Source: VGWB01 sp964480945
Lineage (GTDB): Bacteria; Bacteroidota; Ignavibacteria; UBA10030
DNA length: 52,682 nucleotides
NCBI GenBank assembly: GCA_964480945.1
Contig: CAYZRX010000019.1
Coordinates: 1-52,682, forward strand
Reading direction: 5' to 3'
Part shown: positions 49,329-52,682 of the stretch, piece after piece
Position numbering within the stretch: the stretch's first letter is position 1
Layout of the letters: each line of letters begins with the position of its first letter
Notes under the pieces: generated by a model
What the model was told of the DNA's origin: nothing
Database searches by the model: none
What the model saw: only the letters and a program-made list of their open reading frames with translations
Made by a program: the position numbers and the translations under genes

Positions 49329-51650
49329 ATGATGAGCGCCCGTCCACACCTCCGAAGAGCACTATCTCGTGCGATGCTAGCCACCCTCGTCGCACTCTGC
49401 GCGGCGCACGCGCAAACGCCTTTCTCACTTGACAGCGCGTCTGCATATCTCAGGACCATCGCGGTCGATATTGGGCCGCGGCCGATGGGCTCGCCGAACG
49501 AGCGGCGCGCGCTGGCCTATGCGGCGGACAAGTTGCGCGAGTTCGGGCTCGAGGAGGTTTCCATCATGCCGATCAGCGAGTTCGGCGGAACGCTTGGCGG
49601 AGCCCCCAAGAATACGCGCAGCGGTGTCGCCATCGGCATCCACAGGGGATCCTCGCAGCGGATCATTCTCATCGGCGGGCACATCGACTCAGCCGGCCCC
49701 GATATCCCGGGCGCGAACGATGACGGCTCCGGCTCCGCGGTCGTGCTGGAGTTGGCTCGCGTTCTCTCGCAACGGACCACCGAGTCCACCCTCGTGTTCG
49801 CTCTCTTTGCAGGTGAGGAGCAGGGGCTGCAAGGTTCCCGGTACTTCGTCGACCATTTCCCCGAGATGCAGAATGTCGTCCTGATGCTCCAGATCGACAT
49901 GGCGAACGGGTCAGACCTGCTCCTGCCGTTCTTGGACAGTAAAGATCGAAGCTCACCGGAGTGGTTGGTGAAGGCCTCCTACGAGGAGCTTGACAAGCTC
50001 GGCTACCCGGGGCTCTATTTTCCGGCGCACTTCTTCGCGTTCATGAGCGCCTTGCCGGGAGGCGGCGTCGGATCCGATCATGAGCCGTTCCTCGAAAAGA
50101 ATATCCCCGCGATCGATTTCACCTCCGATCCGCGGGATCCGATCCATACTCCTCAAGACAACTACGACAATTTCAAACTGAGCGGCTTGAAGCGCTCCGG
50201 AGATTTGGTGTACCGTCTCGTGGAACGGTTCGACGGAGGCGTGCCGCAAAAGAAAACCGATCAGTACTACCTGTACCAGATCGGAGGAACCCCCCTCTTT
50301 TTCCCACGATGGTCACTCCTCGCTTTTATTTTCGTCTCGCTCGCCTTGTCGGGCCTTGCCCTGGTCGTTCTCCAGCGTCGCCGACCGTCCGTCGACCGAA
50401 CGGCCCGGCCCAAGATCCCCGGGCTGAAGCTCTTCCTTTTGATGCTGATCATTCAGTGCTGCGTGTGGCTGTCGGAGAATGTGGTCTCGATCATCAAGGG
50501 GGTGCGGCATCCCTGGATGGTAGACATCACTGGCTATTTTGTTCTGGGGTTTCTCGGAGGCTGTATCGGCATTTGGCTGTGCCTCCAGCTGGCCCCAAAG
50601 CTCAACCTGCGGCGCGACGGGTACTCGTACTATCTCCGCGCGGTCATTTTCCTCCTCGTCATCTTCATAGCTGCATCGTTCAGCTCCTACAAGGTGGCTC
50701 TGTATCCCGCGACAGCGTTTTTCTTTCTTGCGATAGCGGTCTTGATCCGGCAGCCGGTTCTGCGGGTCTCACTCTGGCTTCTGTCATCGTACTTCATGTA
50801 TTGCTTCTTCTTCTCGGAGAACTTCGAGTTGCTCGCCCGCTTCGCCTACTCCACTCCCACCCTGGGCGCCTTTGGGAGTTTCATCCTCCACCTTGTCTAC
50901 ATCCTCTTCTTCTCGCTCTGGTCGTTCCCCTTTCTCCTTGGATTCGCGGCAATCTACTTCGATTCTCAGAGGGATCTTCTCTGGCTGAAGCGGCTGAGAC
51001 GGCGCGAAGCAATCATTGCGGCCGGATTGGCGTTTGCAGTCGTCGCGGCCGTTCTCACGACTCGACCATCCTATTCGCAATACTGGAAGCCTGACGTTTG
51101 GATCCAGCAGCTGTTCGACGCCGACTCGACCAGCGGGATGATCACCGTCGAGTCGCCTGAGTATCTTGCCGGCACCCGGATACGATTCGGCGCAACGGAC
51201 ACGACGGTGCGAGGCAGGGAGACATTGGTACTGTTCAAAGACATACCGGCGCCGAAGGATCCCTGGCTCCTCATCGGGCGCGAGGTCACAACGAGCCGGG
51301 CGGGTTCCGGGACGACGTTCGATCTCCTTCTCAAGCTCCGCTGCCGGTATCGTCCGTATACACTCCGCGTCACGTACTCGGCTGGCCGGAACACTTTGAA
51401 AGACGTTTCGACGCCGCTCGCATCGACAAGCGACGACCACTCCGTCTCCGTTCAATGGTACTCGTTTCCTGATTCCCTCACCCTGGCGCCCCTGCATTTC
51501 ACTCTACTCGGCGCGGACAGCCTGACGGAGCGGGTGGAGGCCACGTTCGTTCAAGAGACAGAGCCGATGCAGGTAACGAACGGATACAAGCCCAGTATCA
51601 TCAACCGAACGATCTGGAGCAAGCGCACGGTTGTTTCAGCAGGCCGATAG
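49329..51650 (+). CDS. M28 zinc peptidase fused to a multi-helix membrane domain (ERMP1-like architecture)
   Basis: 773 residues. Signal sequence to about residue 28, then an M28 domain (about 35-300) with all expected zinc ligands: His118 (GGHIDS), Asp131 (ANDDGSG), Glu163/Glu164 (AGEEQG), Asp190 (QIDMAN) and His273 (IHTPQDN). After it come about eight or nine hydrophobic helices (about 320-590) and a C-terminal extracytoplasmic domain rich in beta-type sequence. This order (exported M28, membrane block, C-terminal lumenal-type domain) resembles eukaryotic ERMP1/Felix-ina. It is predicted to be an aminopeptidase or a carboxypeptidase in the periplasm. Separate gene, with a terminator downstream. 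Confidence 0.88.
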   Translation: MMSARPHLRRALSRAMLATLVALCAAHAQTPFSLDSASAYLRTIAVDIGPRPMGSPNERRALAYAADKLREFGLEEVSIMPISEFGGTLGGAPKNTRSGVAIGIHRGSSQRIILIGGHIDSAGPDIPGANDDGSGSAVVLELARVLSQRTTESTLVFALFAGEEQGLQGSRYFVDHFPEMQNVVLMLQIDMANGSDLLLPFLDSKDRSSPEWLVKASYEELDKLGYPGLYFPAHFFAFMSALPGGGVGSDHEPFLEKNIPAIDFTSDPRDPIHTPQDNYDNFKLSGLKRSGDLVYRLVERFDGGVPQKKTDQYYLYQIGGTPLFFPRWSLLAFIFVSLALSGLALVVLQRRRPSVDRTARPKIPGLKLFLLMLIIQCCVWLSENVVSIIKGVRHPWMVDITGYFVLGFLGGCIGIWLCLQLAPKLNLRRDGYSYYLRAVIFLLVIFIAASFSSYKVALYPATAFFFLAIAVLIRQPVLRVSLWLLSSYFMYCFFFSENFELLARFAYSTPTLGAFGSFILHLVYILFFSLWSFPFLLGFAAIYFDSQRDLLWLKRLRRREAIIAAGLAFAVVAAVLTTRPSYSQYWKPDVWIQQLFDADSTSGMITVESPEYLAGTRIRFGATDTTVRGRETLVLFKDIPAPKDPWLLIGREVTTSRAGSGTTFDLLLKLRCRYRPYTLRVTYSAGRNTLKDVSTPLASTSDDHSVSVQWYSFPDSLTLAPLHFTLLGADSLTERVEATFVQETEPMQVTNGYKPSIINRTIWSKRTVVSAGR

Positions 51651-51741
51651 TCCTTTGGCTGGACAGAGGAATGAGTGATTGGTGGTCAAGCACGAACAAG
51701 TCCGAGATGCTTCCGAATCGATTGTTCGGAGGACGTCGAAC

Positions 51742-51772
51742 TTGACTTTGAGGTCATTTTGTTCAAACTTTG
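51742..51772 (+). promoter_or_regulatory. Possible FCB-type promoter for the 51779-51880 RNA
   Basis: TTG at 51742-51744, exactly 20 bases, then AAACTTTG at 51765-51772, keeping the TTTG core and the spacing of TAnnTTTG. It lies in a gap with no gene between the M28 stop and the terminator, which is why a small RNA is suspected. Confidence 0.4.
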
Positions 51773-51778
51773 CGGCCG

Positions 51779-51880
51779 AAGGAGGTAGCTCCCTGCATCC
51801 CGGTCGATAGAAGTTATCGCGCCAGTCCGAGAGTCCGGGGCTACCCGGAAGAATCCCTGAGGAGACTCAGGGATTTTTCG
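51779..51880 (+). ncRNA. Candidate small RNA of about 100 bases
   Basis: Four successive hairpins: GGAG-GTAG-CTCC (51781-51792), CGATA-loop-TATCG (51805-51819), TCCGGG-GCTA-CCCGGA (51834-51849) and the terminator (51852-51875). A possible promoter ends just before it, so promoter, structure and terminator line up in one unit. Alternatively this is the 3' untranslated region of the M28 gene. No known class, including 4.5S, 6S and common riboswitches, was recognised by eye. Bases 51651-51740 show nothing else. Confidence 0.4.
51852..51878 (+). terminator. Rho-independent terminator
   Basis: A perfect 10-bp stem AATCCCTGAG with CTCAGGGATT, loop GAGA, followed by TTT and CGTTTT on the plus strand. 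It ends the M28 transcript and/or the candidate small RNA, 25 bases before the convergent rlmD-like stop. No T-run exists on the minus side. Confidence 0.85.
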
Positions 51881-51902
51881 TTTTCCGCCTACGGAGGCTT
51901 GC

Positions 51903-52682
51903 TCAACGCAGATTGAGCTGTGCGACGTTTTCGACGTGGTAGGTGTGAGGAAAGAGATCGACCGGCTGGAGCTGGACGAGCACGTACTTCTCAGCACACA
52001 GCGCCTTTACATCCCTTGCCTGGGTCGCGGGATTGCAGCTTACATAGACGATGCGCGGCGGCGCAAGCGCTAGGATCTCCTCGACCACCTTCGGATGCAT
52101 CCCGCTGCGCGGAGGGTCAACGATCATGACATCGGGCTTTTCATGTCGAGCCATCCAATCCGTCTCCGTCGTCAGCCGGTCCTTCAAATCGCCGAGGATG
52201 AAGGTGCAGTTGCGGACGCCGTTCTCCTCCGCGTTGCGTTGCGCATCCTTCACGGAACTCGCGACGGACTCGATCCCCACAACCTCTCGAGCCGCGTCCG
52301 AGACGAACAGCGCAATCGAACCGGTCCCGGAATAGAGATCCCACACTACCTCCCCTCCCTTCAGCTCCGCGAACGACCTCGCGACTTCATACAGCTTCTC
52401 TGCTTGGGCCGTATTGGTTTGGAAGAAGGAGCTGGCGGAGATGGTGAAGAGGTGGTTTCCCAACCGCTCGTGGATTACTCCCTCCCCCATGTAGACGGTC
52501 TCCCGATCGCCGAAGGCGACCTGAGCCTTTCTTGAGTTAATCATGTTGACGACGGTTGTAATCTCCGGGATAGCCTCCAGGAGCTCCGTCGCAAACTCCT
52601 TCATCACGTCGGGCCGATCATCGTACGTCACCAGGTTCACCAAAAGCTCCTGCGTCCGCTTGCTTTGACGGATGACGAGGAA
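51903..52682 (-). CDS. rlmD: 23S rRNA (uracil-C5)-methyltransferase RlmD/RumA type, N-terminus outside the window
   Basis: The frame stays open to the window edge (FLVIRQSKRTQELLVNLVT at the cut), so about 260 C-terminal residues are seen. The Rossmann SAM site is DLYSGTGSIALF, then VDPPRSGMHPKV and the catalytic-Cys motif YVSCNPAT. RlmD, RlmC or TrmA-like substrates differ mainly in the missing N-terminal TRAM and iron-sulfur region, so the exact rRNA position is uncertain. Convergent with the M28 gene across a terminator. Confidence 0.88.
   Translation of the reverse strand, partial: FLVIRQSKRTQELLVNLVTYDDRPDVMKEFATELLEAIPEITTVVNMINSRKAQVAFGDRETVYMGEGVIHERLGNHLFTISASSFFQTNTAQAEKLYEVARSFAELKGGEVVWDLYSGTGSIALFVSDAAREVVGIESVASSVKDAQRNAEENGVRNCTFILGDLKDRLTTETDWMARHEKPDVMIVDPPRSGMHPKVVEEILALAPPRIVYVSCNPATQARDVKALCAEKYVLVQLQPVDLFPHTYHVENVAQLNLR

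Overview
The window is a GC-rich bacterial chromosome segment holding about 50 protein genes, with no rRNA or tRNA gene seen. Gene content and order point to the FCB group, most likely the Bacteroidota/Chlorobiota/Ignavibacteria side. The pointers are an ATP synthase operon (atpZ to atpG) without atpD and atpC, a bactofilin plus M23 peptidase pair, CarboxypepD_reg-like and TonB-plug-like surface proteins, a FadL/OmpP1 protein, a four-helix-bundle (S23-type) gene, and several upstream sequences resembling the Bacteroidota promoter (TTG, 19-20 bases, TAnnTTTG). This placement is inference. A run of 100 N at 15269-15368 shows that the sequence is an assembled scaffold.

Layout. 1-2656: a HisA-like TIM barrel that has lost both catalytic aspartates, a four-helix-bundle gene flanked by inverted arrays of an AATTGG repeat, and a PfkB kinase. 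2685-7604: lysine/diaminopimelate genes lysC, dapB, dapA, dapD and a coupled RfbD-like reductase. 7606-15584: a lipoprotein nuclease/phosphatase, serS, a heterodimeric ABC exporter whose two half-genes are separated by a REP-associated transposase, fbp, and a DEDDh exonuclease broken by the assembly gap. 15627-18846: a thioredoxin-like protein, thrC followed by a peptidase remnant, and a predicted outer-membrane barrel with one haem-c motif. 19092-23700 (minus): pyk, a sirtuin and a penicillin-acylase-type hydrolase with ATGA overlaps. 23797-30214 (minus): surface proteins, including four small proteins built from CarboxypepD_reg-like and plug-like modules without a barrel. 30316-34632 (minus): cysS, a DUF3800 gene, recN and a strongly structured candidate RNA. 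34826-39637 (minus): a divergent MqnA-like gene between two dispersed repeats, then rplS, trmD, rimM, khpA, rpsP and ffh. 39899-46803 (minus): atpG, A, H, F, E, B, a membrane protein, atpZ, bactofilin and M23 peptidase. 46804-52682: a glycosyltransferase, an alpha/beta hydrolase, an ERMP1-like M28 membrane peptidase, a second candidate small RNA, and the truncated rlmD gene at the edge.

Functionally the window mixes housekeeping blocks (lysine and threonine synthesis, gluconeogenesis/glycolysis, translation, protein targeting, ATP synthesis) with accessory insertions. The most unusual items are the HisA-like/PfkB pair, the barrel-less plug-module cluster, the haem-tagged barrel, the RAYT inside the ABC exporter locus, and the two candidate structured RNAs at 31987-32077 and 51779-51880. 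No complete defence system or CRISPR array was found.
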